Positions 33,905-45,130 of a stretch of DNA of 64,000 bases are shown piece after piece. Numbering within the stretch: the first letter of the stretch is position 1; every line of letters begins with the position of its first letter. Origin of the DNA: Undaria pinnatifida (Eukaryota; Sar; Phaeophyceae; Laminariales; Alariaceae); the NCBI GenBank assembly GCA_012845835.1, contig JABAKD010000008.1:16421223-16485222 (forward strand), given 5' to 3'. The notes under the pieces are model-generated. The model was not told the origin of the DNA, made no database searches, and saw only the letters and a program-made list of their open reading frames with translations. A program made the position numbers and the translations under genes.

Positions 33905-34640
33905 TCTAAAAAAAAAAGACGCACATTGTCTTGGGTCTGCCTGGCTTGGTGTCGTTCTGTCTTCCGATCTCCTATCTTTTGAAATTCAAACTGTTCGCGG
34001 GTTTTCATGTACGGGTGTGGCTTTTTGATTCCTCAGCAGACTGCTGAAAATTCAAAATCGATGAAAGGCCACTCTACTGCTGCTATTGGTGGGCTGCAAA
34101 CAGGCTTCGCTGCGGGCCAGGGAGGGGGCCGGTAGAGTCTTCCTCACCTGTGGCGTTGGCGTGGGTGGCACGTTTGTAGCGCGTTGCGTTTGTATGTGGG
34201 CCACAGCTCGTCGGTCTCCAAAGAACGTTAGACTATCCATCTGATTTCGAAAATTGTTTGCTGGCTGCTACGTGTTCGTAGCAAAGGGCTAAATTTGGGC
34301 CGCTTCGGGCATTCTCGATGACGCGTCAGCATGTCTGCTGTGGGCAGTCCCGCAGAGCGTCCTGTAGGAACCTGGCAGCCTCTTCGAGAGAGTGCTTGAT
34401 AGTTGTGGATGCCGTCTGGTGTGTACGGGATGCCCTATGGAAGATGATGTGCGCCTCGATGTTCTGGTGTCCTGGCGGCCTGGTCGTTCGTTAAATATTT
34501 TTATGTGCGATTCTACTATGTGTTTTTTCCCTCGCAAACTGGATCATCACCCTACATTAACCAAGTAACTATTTTCTCGATTTTTGTCCCCTCCACAGGC
34601 TAAATAATTTATTCAAAATGCCTGATGCAAGTAGCTTATC
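33905..34640 (-). repeat. Right long inverted repeat (copy 1)
   Basis: Reverse complement of 28640-29360, with small differences and indels. Absent from the 56-61 kb copy. Confidence 0.75.
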
Positions 34641-35270
34641 GATTGAGGGTCGGAGCATGGACGAAAACGGAGGAGATGCCCAAAGTGAGCGCGAGTGAAG
34701 GAGAAAAGAACAACGGGCCATCAGCGAGGGCTTAGGCCCGCACCAGGCACGTGTTGATTTTGCTTGCTGCTGATGTTTTTGGTTTGTTTCATGTTGATTT
34801 GAGAATTACAAACAACGCCCCATAATTGAAATTAATTGAGAGTGAAGGATGGCTAAAGCGATCTGTAGTAGACGTACTGCAAGACTAACATGTCTGATTC
34901 CGTGTTGTGGCTGCCTGGCGGAGCGCCCGGCACAATATGTCGGAGTTGAGTTTTACACGTGAAAGTGAAATGCTGAAATAATGCACACACAGTAGTAGTA
35001 GATACATGTATCATATCATACCTTCCGTACAGCAGCGTACAGCAGTATGAAAATTGCGTGAATCTGTGGATACCGGTCCCTATTCCCTAGATCGTTCCGT
35101 CTCCTTATCACTATAATCCTTCAAGATCATCCTGGCTCCTCGACGCAGACTCTGAAGTGTTTCCTCATCGTTGACCCTCGAGCGTGCGGTCGCGCACATA
35201 ACCCACTTCGGAGTGTCTCCACACCTCCACCAGAGAGAGAGAAACCTGCGAAGGGACTACCGTCCCACAA
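34641..35270 (+). other. Region left of gypsy gag; possible 5' LTR
   Basis: If the primer-binding-like site at 35271 is real, the 5' LTR should end at ...CGTCCCACA just before it. No matching right LTR was found by eye downstream of 40.58 kb, so LTR borders cannot be set. Confidence 0.3.
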
Positions 35271-35290
35271 TTGGCGTCGAGGCAGTGAAG
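35271..35290 (+). promoter_or_regulatory. Candidate LTR-retrotransposon primer-binding site
   Basis: TTGGCGTCGAGGCAGTGAAG, preceded by ...CCCACAA, has the TTGGCG(T/C)CG form seen just inside the 5' LTR of many Ty3/gypsy elements. It lies about 80 bases before the gag ATG. The primer tRNA was not determined. Confidence 0.35.
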
Positions 35291-35371
35291 CTCGGTCGGT
35301 GCTAGCAACCCGACCGAAAAGAGCCGATAAGCTTCATTAAAACAATCCCGCGCGTTTGTCCCGCTTGCCAT

Positions 35372-36800
35372 ATGGCAGACGGGACGGACCCCTCTGTTCC
35401 CGGGGATGGTCATATGGACCTAGACACCCTTCCCCCACGTCAGGAGGGAGGTGGACTTCCCTCACGTCCTGAGGAGGGTAGTCTAGATCAAGATCGGCAG
35501 GAACAAGAAGAAATATGAGAAGAAACCTATTTCAGCCCCCGTGAGCCGTCACCTGGCCAAGACTCGTCTGAAGAAGAGCTGAGGCGACACTGCTATCGAC
35601 GCCACCGTAGTCGTCGTGGGCGTCACCACCGCCAGTCGTTCACCCCCGTAGGGAAAGGGGCAGCTGGTGAAGTCTCGTAGTCCCATGACAGTAGTCCCCC
35701 ACAACAGCAGTTGCTCGTCAGTGAAAGCATAATTGGTAAGTTGAATGAACTGCTAGATAGGTCGTTAACTGAAAAAGGGCTTACAAGCAACATTGCTGAC
35801 CTGTTGTCTACTTCGACGGGTAGAGTACAACTATCTCCGTCTGAATCAAGCAGTCTAAAATTAGGTAGTTCAGTCCCGTCTGTGTCATCTGTAAAACACG
35901 TGGATGACAATGTCTGACTTCGGTGCTATCTCCAAGTTTTCGGGAAACGAAAACGACAAGAATATTATACTTAATGTCATGTTGCAGTATGAAGCGTTCG
36001 TCACTGCGTCGTTGAAGTCACGTCGTGGCGTTACCGAAGACCTGATAGATGACCTTCTCATAACATACTTCGTCTTCGTGTTGAAGGACGAAGCTTTCCA
36101 CTTATATATTCAGCTGGTAGGAGCTCAGGTTCCATGGAGACGTAGTGCCGATGGAGATCGGCAACAGTCGGATACAGAAAGCAGCGCAAAACCGACCTCA
36201 TGGTCGGAAATGAAAACTGCTTTCGAACCGTCGTATTTGTCAGCAGACGTTCTAGCACGTTCAGTAGAGCGACTATTTTTTCTGACTCAGGGTCCAAAAA
36301 AGGTCAGTCACGTCATATGTAACCGTCTCGGAGATATTGTTTAACAATTTGAACCGTCAAGTTCTAAAACAACGTGTACAGCCTGTAGGAGCCTTGCAGA
36401 TCGGAATTGTTGAGCATGGATTACGACCAGAAATCTGGAACTGCAACGCATTGGTCAATACTGTAAGTCTATGAAGCAGGCAGTCGATAGGGCCCAGCGT
36501 AGTGCTGCGTCTCTAGCAGCAGTCGATGGCACAGTCAATGCCATGTCATGGTTGATTGTTGCGCGCGGTCGTTCTAGAGCTCAGGTGCGAGCAGTACGTG
36601 GCCCACAGAGTCGTCTTGAGTGTAAAAGCTGACACAGTGGTTCTCGCAAGAACCACGATTTAGTAGCAGCAGCATCTCACTTGTCCTGTTCGAAGATGCC
36701 TGCAGCTAAGTCGTGTTCCTCTAGGTCGAACAGCACGCGTGATCACTCACCCTGTTCAGTATCAGGGTGCACGACTGGAGATATGTCCAGTCACGAGTAA
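35372..36800 (+). pseudogene. Ty3/gypsy gag (degenerate)
   Basis: The ATG at 35372 opens an acidic, Pro/Glu-rich N-terminus (DGHMDLDTLPPRQEGGGLPS). After in-frame stops at about 35517 and 35680 the same frame continues to 35917 (LNELLDRSLTEKGLTSNIAD). A shift at about 35904 leads into the capsid-like part to 36344 (FGAISKFSGNENDKN, then SWSEMKTAFEPSYLSADVLA, the typical Retrotrans_gag pattern). A broken zinc-knuckle-like remnant follows near 36610-36660. The product would be the structural protein of virus-like particles; this copy cannot make it. Confidence 0.75.
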
Positions 36801-37135
36801 TGATTGTTTTAACCACCCCCTGTTTGGGGAGGCTAACCTAGCCCGGTATCGGGAGAGGAGAGCTCGCCGTCAGAAGTCCACCTGACGGTGCCCAGCTGTG
36901 AAAGTCGTTCGCGCCATTGGGAAGTTGTTTAAGGTTTCCCCCCAGATCGATTGTCCATCGGTTTCTGTAAGGTCGGGGAGTCCGAGGGGCGATATAAGGA
37001 ACCACGGCTTTCCGAGTCGCTCACCCTCGAAGATATGTCCATCTGTGATGACACAAGTAAGATACTACTGCAGTCGAAGATCGTTCCCCTGTAAGTAAGC
37101 GTGTGCGTTTTGCAGACAGTGTACCTGATTGATCG
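36801..37135 (+). other. Degenerate gag-pol linker
   Basis: No clear domain; lies within the same element between gag and protease. Confidence 0.4.
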
Positions 37136-38221
37136 TTGGTTGACATGTGTCCCGCAGACCCCCATGTAGGAAATACGCAGGCGAATTTTTTATTGCCAGT
37201 GGTTGACAAGTCTGTGTCTATGGATGTCAATGAAGACTGTCCCGATCATGAAAGGAGCAGTACTCATAATACTAAAAAACATGAAGAATGGTACGCTTGT
37301 GCTTTATCGCGTCGTACGCGATCGCCGCTTATGCTTGCTTTCTCGTCTCATCGCGTTCGTATACGTGGACGTATTGGAGGCTTCGTCGAGGTGCCTCGTG
37401 TCACTGTTGTGCCTCGTGTCACTGTTGACACGGCAAGCGATGTTCCATGTGTGGCTTTCTCATAGGTGAAACGCCACCCGATCTTGAAAAAAAAAACTGT
37501 GCATGCCATCCTACCAGCTGTACTTACGCTGAAAGCCGCAAGCGGACAAGTGATGAAAATACTAAGGTTCATACGCTTTGATTCGCAACTGGGGGACGTC
37601 ACTCACTCAGTAGAAGCGCGTGTCATTTCATCGTTACGTCCTGATGATATCTTGTTATATAACAGCGTCATGTTTTTATTTGGTGCGAAACTTGGCTTGA
37701 AAAATCGGTGCATCACTTTTCACTCAAGTGAAACAACTATACCCGCTGTTCATCGTATTGATTCAAGTACCACTGGATCATCAATTTCCCCAGCAGGTGT
37801 AACCTCTGTGTCTGTCGCATACGTCCATGCTGACTTTGAGGCTATTCCTGCTTGCCTGAAATCCTGTTTCTATTTACCAGCAGGAACTGATGCATCGGTT
37901 GTTGTCTTCACGGATACTAAACCTCCGGTTGATACTGACGTCGCATTAGTACCTCGTATATTATCTGAATTCGAATTCTCCGAAACTAATGGAACAAAAA
38001 TAATCCAAACCTTCGAACGTGTTGTTGTTTCACGTACTGTAGAAACATGGCGTGCAGCGGATGGGTCCGTCTGGTTGCAAATCGCCAATCCGTTTACGCG
38101 CGGTGTCACTATAACCGCACATGTAGCACTTGCTCTCTTATCAACAGCCAGTGTGACGGATGCACCTGATTTACGGATAAGTGCGGTAACCGCATCACCT
38201 AAAAACATGAGGATGAACTAG
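37136..38221 (+). pseudogene. Ty3/gypsy protease and linker region
   Basis: Around 37410-37440 the frame reads VTVDTASDVPCV, where a retropepsin would have D-T/S-G-A; Gly is replaced by Ala. After a stop and frame change, 37466-38221 is open for 251 codons. It contains LGDVTHSVEARVISSLRPDD and ILLYNSVMFLFGAKLGLKN, the second half of a clan AA retropepsin-like domain, followed by a linker leading to RT. The length and order fit gypsy pol. The domain call is from pattern, not a profile search. Confidence 0.65.
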
Positions 38222-38299
38222 CAGCTGCGCCAGAAGCACTAGAGCCAGCCCTTGCTAAAGCATTTGCTGACACTACTTTCTTGCCCGAACAAGTTCCGG

Positions 38300-39165
38300 A
38301 GTTATAGAACTATGCGCGAAATACCACCCAGTCTTTTCGTTGTCAGCGGGTGAGTTAGACTGTTGTAAAATAGCCGAAGCTACATTCCCGTTACAACCAG
38401 GCACTCATCCGGTTGATCGTGCGCCGTACCGTACCTTACCCCGCCTTCCAAAACAAAGCGATGATCAAGTCGACAAGTTACTGAAGCAGGAAATAATGGA
38501 GGAACGCACAAATGCTTGGAGTAGTCCGGTAAATATTGTCAGCAAAGCTGATGGGTCATCACGGTTCTGTGTTGACTACCGTAACACTCTTAATCGTAAT
38601 CTCGTCCGAAAAGCATGGCCCATGCTCAGCATCTAAACTTATCTCGACTTTGTGGGTGGAGCCAAGTTCATCACAGTAGCCGACGTCCAGAGTGCTTTTC
38701 GTAAGCTTCCTGTTGTTAACTCAGACATCGAATCAACTGCTTTTGTTACTGCAAAAGGCAAGTATTGCTTTAAACGAATGTCGTTCGGAGTCGGTAACGC
38801 ACCCTGGTTGTATAAAAACATGATGTCGCTCACTCTTGGTGATACTGGTTCAGCCAATGGTCTTTTGTGTTATATGGATGATTTAATAGCTTGATTATCT
38901 ACGTGGGAAGCACATCTGTTGTTACTCGAACGCATGGTTTTGGCTTTACAAGCAGCTGGTTTGACGTTAAAACCGTCCATGTTACAGTTCGGTTCGAAAC
39001 AAGCTAAATATTTAGGTCATGTCATATCGGAACATGCTATCACTGTTGGTGATGACCGTATAAAAGCCATTGGTGAGTTGCCAGACCCAAAGTATCACGG
39101 AATTACGTTCTGTATTGGGCACACTCAATTTCGTACACCGGTTTCTACCAAAATTTGCTGAAGTT
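38300..39165 (+). pseudogene. Ty3/gypsy reverse transcriptase
   Basis: Fingers and palm: DRAPYRTLPRLPKQSDDQVD, EIMEERTNAWSSPVNIVSKA and RFCVDYRNTLN. A stop at about 38634-38636 precedes FITVADVQSAFRKLPV, KYCFKRMSFGVGNAPWLYKN and the catalytic LLCYMDDLIA (YMDD at about 38871-38882). Another stop follows at once, then LTLKPSMLQFGSKQAKYLGH. Two catalytic Asp are present in YMDD and one in the VADVQSAF block. Stops and a frameshift after 39090 inactivate it. Confidence 0.92.
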
Positions 39166-39229
39166 ACAGCACCCGTTGGTCGAGCATACTAAAAAGCAAT
39201 ATACGCAACGGCGTGAATTTGAGAAACAC

Positions 39230-39770
39230 TGGGAACTTTTAAATCTGAAGCAGTAACCCGGAATACGAAGTTGTTATCTTCCCCAACAGTATTACATTTC
39301 CCTGGTATTCTAAAGAGTTTATCGTACATGCAGATGCAAGTGAAGCGGGAGTCGGGGCATTCTTAGCCCAAAATGCCAACGAAAGATCTGATAAACCAGA
39401 CCTAGAAATCATTGCCTACTTTAGTAAACATTTTACGAAAGGACAAAAACATTATTCAGCAACGATGAAAGAGTGTTGTGGAATTGTCCTTGCTCTGCAG
39501 CATTGGCGTCCGTACCTTTGGGGCAAACATTTGAATCCGTCACCCACCACGCTGCTTTCACGCATCCATATTATATGCAAAACACGTCCAAAATGTTAAC
39601 ACGATGGGCCATTGCCTTGCAAAGTTTCTATTTTACAGTCGAGCGTAAGCCGGGTAAATTACACGTAGTACCGGACACATTGTCCCGACTGTTTCGCGAT
39701 ATATCAGAGGACACAACCCAAGGAAAGACGGCTCATCTGATGTGTTGCCGTCGCAACCCAGGTTAGCCTC
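39230..39770 (+). pseudogene. Ty3/gypsy RNase H
   Basis: FIVHADASEAGVGAFLAQNA (Asp of the first RNase H motif), EIIAYFSKHFTKGQKHYSAT and ECCGIVLALQHWRPYLWGKH. After a frameshift near 39530 it continues as NTSKMLTRWAIALQSFYF and VVPDTLSRL. It pairs closely with the 3-632 fragment. Confidence 0.9.
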
Positions 39771-39959
39771 TATCTGTCGTAATGTACCACAAGATGTGGG
39801 CAACCCTATCGCCCACCAACGCCACGTGCGTATGAAGTACACTCTAATAATCTGAATGAACTCTGTCTAGTCGAGAGTGATCGGGTATTGTTTGCGAGTA
39901 TTGTATCAGCTTTTCCTACATTAGACCCGGAGAAGTTAATAGAAGGGCAGAAATTAGAA

Positions 39960-40580
39960 TTTGGAGCATAATTCGAGTTTTCAGATGACCCATTCATTCT
40001 CTCCTCTTCCGCGACGAGAAGCTCTCCAATCCGCAAGTAACTCCTTTACAATTGACGGGGTCCTCTACCGGTCATACCTACCGGGCTATTTGAGCAAGCG
40101 AAGTTCTTTTCGAGATCAATTAGTGGTGCCGTGGGTATTTCGCTCGCTCATAATGCCAGCATGTCATGACTTTCCAGCGTCTGGTGGTCACGTGGCATTC
40201 AAAGCGACGTTTGATAGAGTTCGAGACCGGTACTGGTGGCCCACAATGCAAGGTGATATCCAATCCTATTGCACTTGTGTGACGCCTGCCAACGTCGGAA
40301 GACTCCACACCGCCGACCACCGTTACCATCAGGTCACGTACCAGTAGAGCGACCATTTCAACGAGTTGCTATTGATCTTGTGGAATATAAACAGTTTCAC
40401 AAGGTTGCAAATATGTTTTGTCAGTAATCGGCCATATGACACGTTTGGTATTCTCGGAGCAATCCCACACAAAGAAGCGACTACGATAGCACGTGCCCTT
40501 GTGGACCGAGTGTTTTCAGTATTCGGAGTCCTTATGGAGTGAGCGTTACTTTGCTCCGCAGGAGAACGGGGCATAAGATG
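39960..40580 (+). pseudogene. Ty3/gypsy integrase, N-terminal part
   Basis: GVLYRSYLPGYLSKRSSFRD, then the His-containing PACHDFPASGGHVAFKATFD and DRYWWPTM. The Cys pair is degraded. Further on, remnants such as GAIPHKEATTIARALVDRVF correspond to the start of the catalytic core. The remaining core and C-terminus are missing, and coding similarity ends by about 40580. The 3' LTR was not found. Confidence 0.85.
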
Positions 40581-41505
40581 TTTTTCGGGTCAGTTTGATC
40601 CTCTATAGTTTCCCTTCGCAAGGGTTTTTTTACGCAAGGGGGTAAAAATATATCAGCGCCCCTCACGGGTGAGTAGGGGTTTGCGGTTTGCCGCGGCACC
40701 TCCAATTTTTATTGTAGCCCGGCACAGAATGTGCCCCCTTCGACAAATTAATGACCAGAATTCTTGAGCTATAACAAACTGCAGTTGTTCCGTGCGCGGT
40801 CTTTTAATCGTGGTTGGTTTTTTGTTGTTCGTTCGTATTGGAATCAGCCATTTCAGAATAGTGTTCTCCTTGTTGAGCCAGATATTAAACTTCACGACGA
40901 GTGATCCACGCCAGGACGGGCAATCGTCCCCCTTCCCCACCAACTCGTCACAGAAAGTACACGGAATGAGGAACTGGAGGGCTTCTATTGTCGCTGAGAT
41001 AGAGAAGAGCCTTCTCTGATGGAGCATCATTGTCTACAAGACCCACTGCTGTTCGTCAAGAAAAATGACGCTGTGGGTTTTTTTTCTGATCATCGTCCGA
41101 TTCAAAACCATCCCCTCGAGGAGACGAATTTGGTTTGCCTAGGGAAGTTCGAGTACCAACCAAACCATCAGTTTGCTGTTGTACGTATATACTGATGTGT
41201 ATTGCTGTATGAAGCACAGTACAACACGTATGGGTATGCCAAACGCCAATGACAATGTTGCATGCTGCTGCTTGTGCTGCTGGGCACGGTTGTAGAAATT
41301 GTCTGTATTTTCTGCATGTTCACTTCACTATTGTTGGTGTCAACACATGGCTTGGGGGGGGGGGGGAAACAAACAATATATGATCAGAAGAATAATAATA
41401 CCTGGTTGTAGTTGGTGGTCATGAAGCGCGGCCCCAACAACTATGCCGAACGAAAAGGGTATGATGAGCGAGAGCTGTTGTTGTTCCTAGCGCGCTTGTG
41501 GGTTT
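40581..41505. other. Unassigned downstream of the gypsy copy
   Basis: CGCAAGGG occurs twice around a T-tract at 40616-40640. The purine stretch ACGCAAGGGGGTAAAAA (40633-40649) could be a polypurine tract remnant. A G-tract lies at 41355-41368. No gene recognised. Confidence 0.35.
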
Positions 41506-41940
41506 GCTTGTAGACATAGGTACTCGTACAGCAGCAGTAGCTTAGACGTGATAGTTCTCCTGTTTTTTCGGATGAACTCTTGTCAGGACGATCAGCATCT
41601 ATCCCCGGTATTGTGGGCTTTTATATATTCCGTATGAGCTAAACCAACGTCTACGAGGTACGCAGTTTGATATTTACGTTCTCTATTCAGAGAAAAAAAA
41701 GTAATCGATCAACTTCCTGGAAATAGGTACTCGTAAAGCAGCATAGATGGTTTATACAGAAAGAAAACATCGTTCAACAACCTCCTGAAAATAGCTACTA
41801 CTCGTACAGCAGAATGTGTTAAGAAGCAGCGGTAGTAACAGCAGCACGGAACACGGGACCAAAGCCCAGTCAGTGTCGCTGTGCGTGTGTCTCGTCGGCC
41901 AACCTCCTGTAACTAGGTATACTCGTACAACAGCATTCTG
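41506..41940 (+). repeat. Four copies of a ~35-bp motif, irregularly spaced
   Basis: The consensus CAACYTCCTGRAAMTAGSTA followed by CTCGTACAGCAG recurs near 41510 (partial), 41710, 41777 and 41900. Spacings are not constant, so this is not a simple satellite. Purpose unknown. Confidence 0.65.
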
Positions 41941-42326
41941 CAGCAAGAATCATACTGTATTCGTGTATAACGTAGCTAAGCAATGCCTATCGAATCACCA
42001 AATGCCGCACACTCAGTAGTCATTTGCGCGTGCACAGAACCCGTCGGAACTGGGCTTGATGCCGTGTACGCTGAGTGCGGTGGACAAACGTGGCCGAAAA
42101 GCTTGATACAAACATACACACATACCCAAGAAAGTAATTCGAGGCACCCTACCCTCGTATGCGGTCCGATATGATTAGTTTTTTTTTCCTTGGAAAACTG
42201 TTAAATCAAAGGTGGGGGACACAGAGTGCCCCCTGCAGGTCTGCCAATTGAGCAGGTCCTCGGAGAGTACTCACTTTCGTTTCCTTCGTAGAGATGTAGC
42301 TTTATTCGTTTCCGGGATAGCTTCTG
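41941..42326. other. Unassigned
   Basis: Nothing recognised apart from a T-tract at 42180. Confidence 0.35.
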
Positions 42327-42352
42327 AGATCGGAGGCACGTGCCTCCGATCT
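42327..42352. repeat. Perfect 26-bp palindrome
   Basis: AGATCGGAGGCAC is directly followed by its exact reverse complement GTGCCTCCGATCT. There is no T-tract directly after it and no adjacent gene is known. Confidence 0.95.
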
Positions 42353-43319
42353 ACTTCCTAACTTTCCCGAATATACAACGCCAACCTTATAATACAAAAC
42401 CAATCTAAATGAACTCGAATTCGGATAATTACAGGCGTTTCGAGGCCGTATCTTAACACTAGCCCGCCCTGATGAGTCGCATATGCAGGAATATGGGAGA
42501 TTCGGCGAAACTCCGGTTCTACAAACTAGACCATGAGTCGAAGATGCGGCTCCTCAAAACCCACTTCCACATCTCTAACCGTCTGGCTATGGAGCCAGGA
42601 ACAAGCGAAGAAAATGAGTTGAAAGAAACGCAGACCCTACAACAAGAAAAAAGTCACCCATCAAAACCCTGCCGTGTGCCGCCGGTGTGGCGGGGGGGGG
42701 GGGAAAGGCTCTAGAACCTGCCGCATGCCGCCGGTGTAGCGGGGGGGGGGCAGGAAAGGCTTTACGGCAAACCAACCACAAAAAATGTACAATGGCGAGG
42801 CGAGCCCTCGTCGATATCGAATGGAACACAGACGCTAATAGAAGGGAGAACACATGCGAAAAAACCTCCCTCGGGCCATCGGCAAGGCGGGGGATTAGAC
42901 GAGGAAACGACAAACACGCTGGATGGAAGGTGGCAACACCTACAGCCCTGCGAAGGGGGAAGTGTTCAGACGAAAAAAAAACAAAGTAGAACAAATACAA
43001 CACGTAAAATTAAAAAGATGACACACTGACCCGTACATAGCCCTATACCACGTTACGCGCGAACAGAGTACCCTGGTCGCCCCCCGGCTCTGGGCTGAGG
43101 AGGGCGTCGGCAGGGCGAAACTGAATAATGACGAAAAAAACGGCAGCCTTGCGCCTCAGATAGCGGCGTTTTACCCGAACTCTGACCCGGCACTGAGCAG
43201 GGGGTTCGGCAGGACAGAAAGAAAAAAACAATATGGAGTAACCACCCCAAAAGCCGACGAAAACCCTCAGGACACTACGAATAACCCAAAGACAAAGACT
43301 CAAAACTCATGACCATAAA
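42353..43319. other. Unassigned; possibly the LTR side of the minus-strand retroelement
   Basis: A plus frame at 42472-42714 (FYKLDHESKMRLLKTHFHIS) looks protein-like but is unidentified. GCCGCCGGTGTGGCGGGGGG is duplicated at 42679-42697 and 42728-42746. 43050-43310 may hold the 3' LTR of the element to its right; no matching LTR was found to confirm. Confidence 0.35.
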
Positions 43320-44050
43320 ATTGAAGAACTATCGAGGAGCGGTGGTGGCTTGGAAGTCAACTAGCCACGGTTACCCCTCGAGATTCGTCTACGTTGCGTT
43401 AGATTCCTCGAGGAAACGCACTGGCGATGTGAACTTTCAAGCACCAAGATCCTCGTACGCCTCCTATCGAAGTCGTGTAGCGCGCCGGGGGAAGAGGAAG
43501 TTTAATCGGTCCCGGGTCGTCCAGAAAGCGGACCAGGTATATCTTGTCCTCGGTAGTGCTCGCGCTGATTTTCCAAGCCACCATAACCCATCGTCTCCCT
43601 TGTACCAAACGTGGGCTCCCTTAGGGAGTACTGTGTCGTGGTAGAGACGGAGGCAATCGGGGCGGGAAACACAGGCGTAGCCTGGCGCTAGGAAACGTTC
43701 TCTGTTGTTGCGGGAGTGATCACCCTGTGCCGCCCCGATCCGCATTCGGCGGTAGAAACGGTTGGTTCATCCGTGCTGGTCCGGGGTACCGGCCCAATAA
43801 CGCAAGATGTGGGAGCGGGAGAGGTGAAGGTCCATTTCCCGCTCCCAGGAACGTTCGGAGAGTCCCGCCCAATGCGTCTTGTATAGCACCACGATGACGC
43901 CACCTCGCCCCCGTACCGACTGATGACCAGTGATCTACTCCACCTCCAGGCGTTGAACGGGAGTAGAACGTCGTCTTGAATGACGTGGTACAGCGGGAAC
44001 TTCCTGGAAAATTTGTTGAACACGTACTGTGTCAGTCCCGCCGGTAGTTA
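43320..44050 (-). pseudogene. Ty3/gypsy pol C-terminal extension with chromo/Tudor-like blocks
   Basis: Minus strand following the integrase. First block FNKFSRKFPLYHVIQDDVLL (about 44020-43960). Then, after frame shifts, LYHDTVLPKGAHVWYKGDDG followed by LWWLGK (about 43650-43580) and VRFLDDPGPIKLPLPPARYT. The GAHVWYKG.DG.WWLGK pattern is Tudor/Agenet-like and the earlier block is chromodomain-like; both are found at the C-terminus of chromoviral-type integrases and may guide chromatin targeting. Domain naming is inference. Confidence 0.65.
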
Positions 44051-45130
44051 GTTGGGCATGTACCCGCTGTCGTGGGGGTTGGCACAGGGTTTGCAGCGCT
44101 CGATGGCTACACGCCGACGAGCGTCCGAACCGGGCAGGTCGGAAGGGAGATCGAGATAGAGGAGGTTGTTCCCGAGCGGCGAGCCGTTCTGGGTCTCGGC
44201 GGCGGAGCAGAGACCGACGGCCAGGACCTTGTACGGGCCCGCCCAGTTAAGCGCGAGTTTGGCCTCGAGTACCTTGGCGTCGGTGTTCGCCTTCACACCC
44301 TGGCGGATGGTAGAGGCAGAATTGAATACCCCAGCCCAACCACCCACAGTGAAGTTAGGTGCTGAACGCAGCGCGCTGGCGAGGGCGGAGTTTCTGCTGT
44401 CAACACGGAAAACGGTGAGGGCGGTGTGCGCGGACAATGTCGTTCGCCCGCTTTTGCCGGTCGGTGGCCAAGTCGCAAAAGGCCAGGTGGTCACGGGCCA
44501 GACTCTGGTGTCCCACGACGCCTCTGCGGTCGAAATGTGTCAAGGGGAGCCGTGGGAGTCTGCCTATGTGGACCTCGTTAGGCGCCAAGCCCGTCGCCGC
44601 ACTGACAGAGTTGTTTTAAGCGAATTCTACGTGGGGTAGATGCAAGTCCCAATCGTCTTGTCGCTCGTTGACGACCATAGCCAGCATTTGTGCCATGGTG
44701 TGATTTACCCGCTCAACGCTCCCGTTATAGTTGGGATGATAGGAGCTTGTAGCAAGCTTGTGCACACTCCACAGTTGATATACAGCTTGTGAAAGCTTGG
44801 AGCAGAGCTGCAGCCCGTTGTCCGAGAGTATGGTGCGCGGGCACTCTCACAAGGGGATGTATTGGTTCACCAGGATATTGGCTGTACCCTCCGCGGGGAC
44901 GGGAAACATGTCGGCCCGACGACTGAAGCGATCGGTGAACAGCAGGATGTAGGTGTTGCCTCGTGGTGTGACCGGAAGGGGGCCAAAGTAGTCAACACTG
45001 ACGGCGATGCCTGGACGTTTCGGCAGAGGCATTGTGATGATGGGCCAGCGGACAGTCAGCCGTGGGGTTTTCCGCGCTTGGCACTTCAAGCAGTGGCAAA
45101 GCCACCGTTGAGTGCACACACTCATGCCAA
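44050..45130 (-). pseudogene. Ty3/gypsy integrase core
   Basis: Minus strand: CLKCQARKTPR (Cys pair), then VSVDYFGPLPVTPRGNTYIL (first catalytic Asp), TILSDNGLQLCSKLSQA (second Asp), SSYHPNYNGSVERVNHTMAQ (catalytic Glu in the VER context), and VLEAKLALNWAGPYKVLAVG (the GPF/Y module). All three acids of the D,D,E triad are visible. A frameshift near 44852 and a stop near 44639 break the frame, as does TGA at 45132-45134 where the family has Trp. Confidence 0.9.

Larger units (their letters stand above)
28640..34640. mobile_element. About 6-kb element with long inverted terminal repeats, carrying an antisense LINE fragment
   Basis: The first ~725 bases (28640-29360) reappear as the reverse complement at 33905-34640. 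Matching landmarks include AGCTACTTGC at the extreme ends, CTTGGTTAATGTAGGGTGAT, GAGGGAAAAAACACATAGTA, CATGAAAACCCGCGAACAGT and AGGAGATCGGAAGACAG. The interior is colinear with 56.4-61.6 kb and contains a LINE RT fragment on the minus strand. Long inverted ends suggest a DNA transposon or foldback element that captured a LINE, or an inverted pair of element ends created by rearrangement. No transposase was recognised. Target-site duplications were not identified. Confidence 0.7.
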
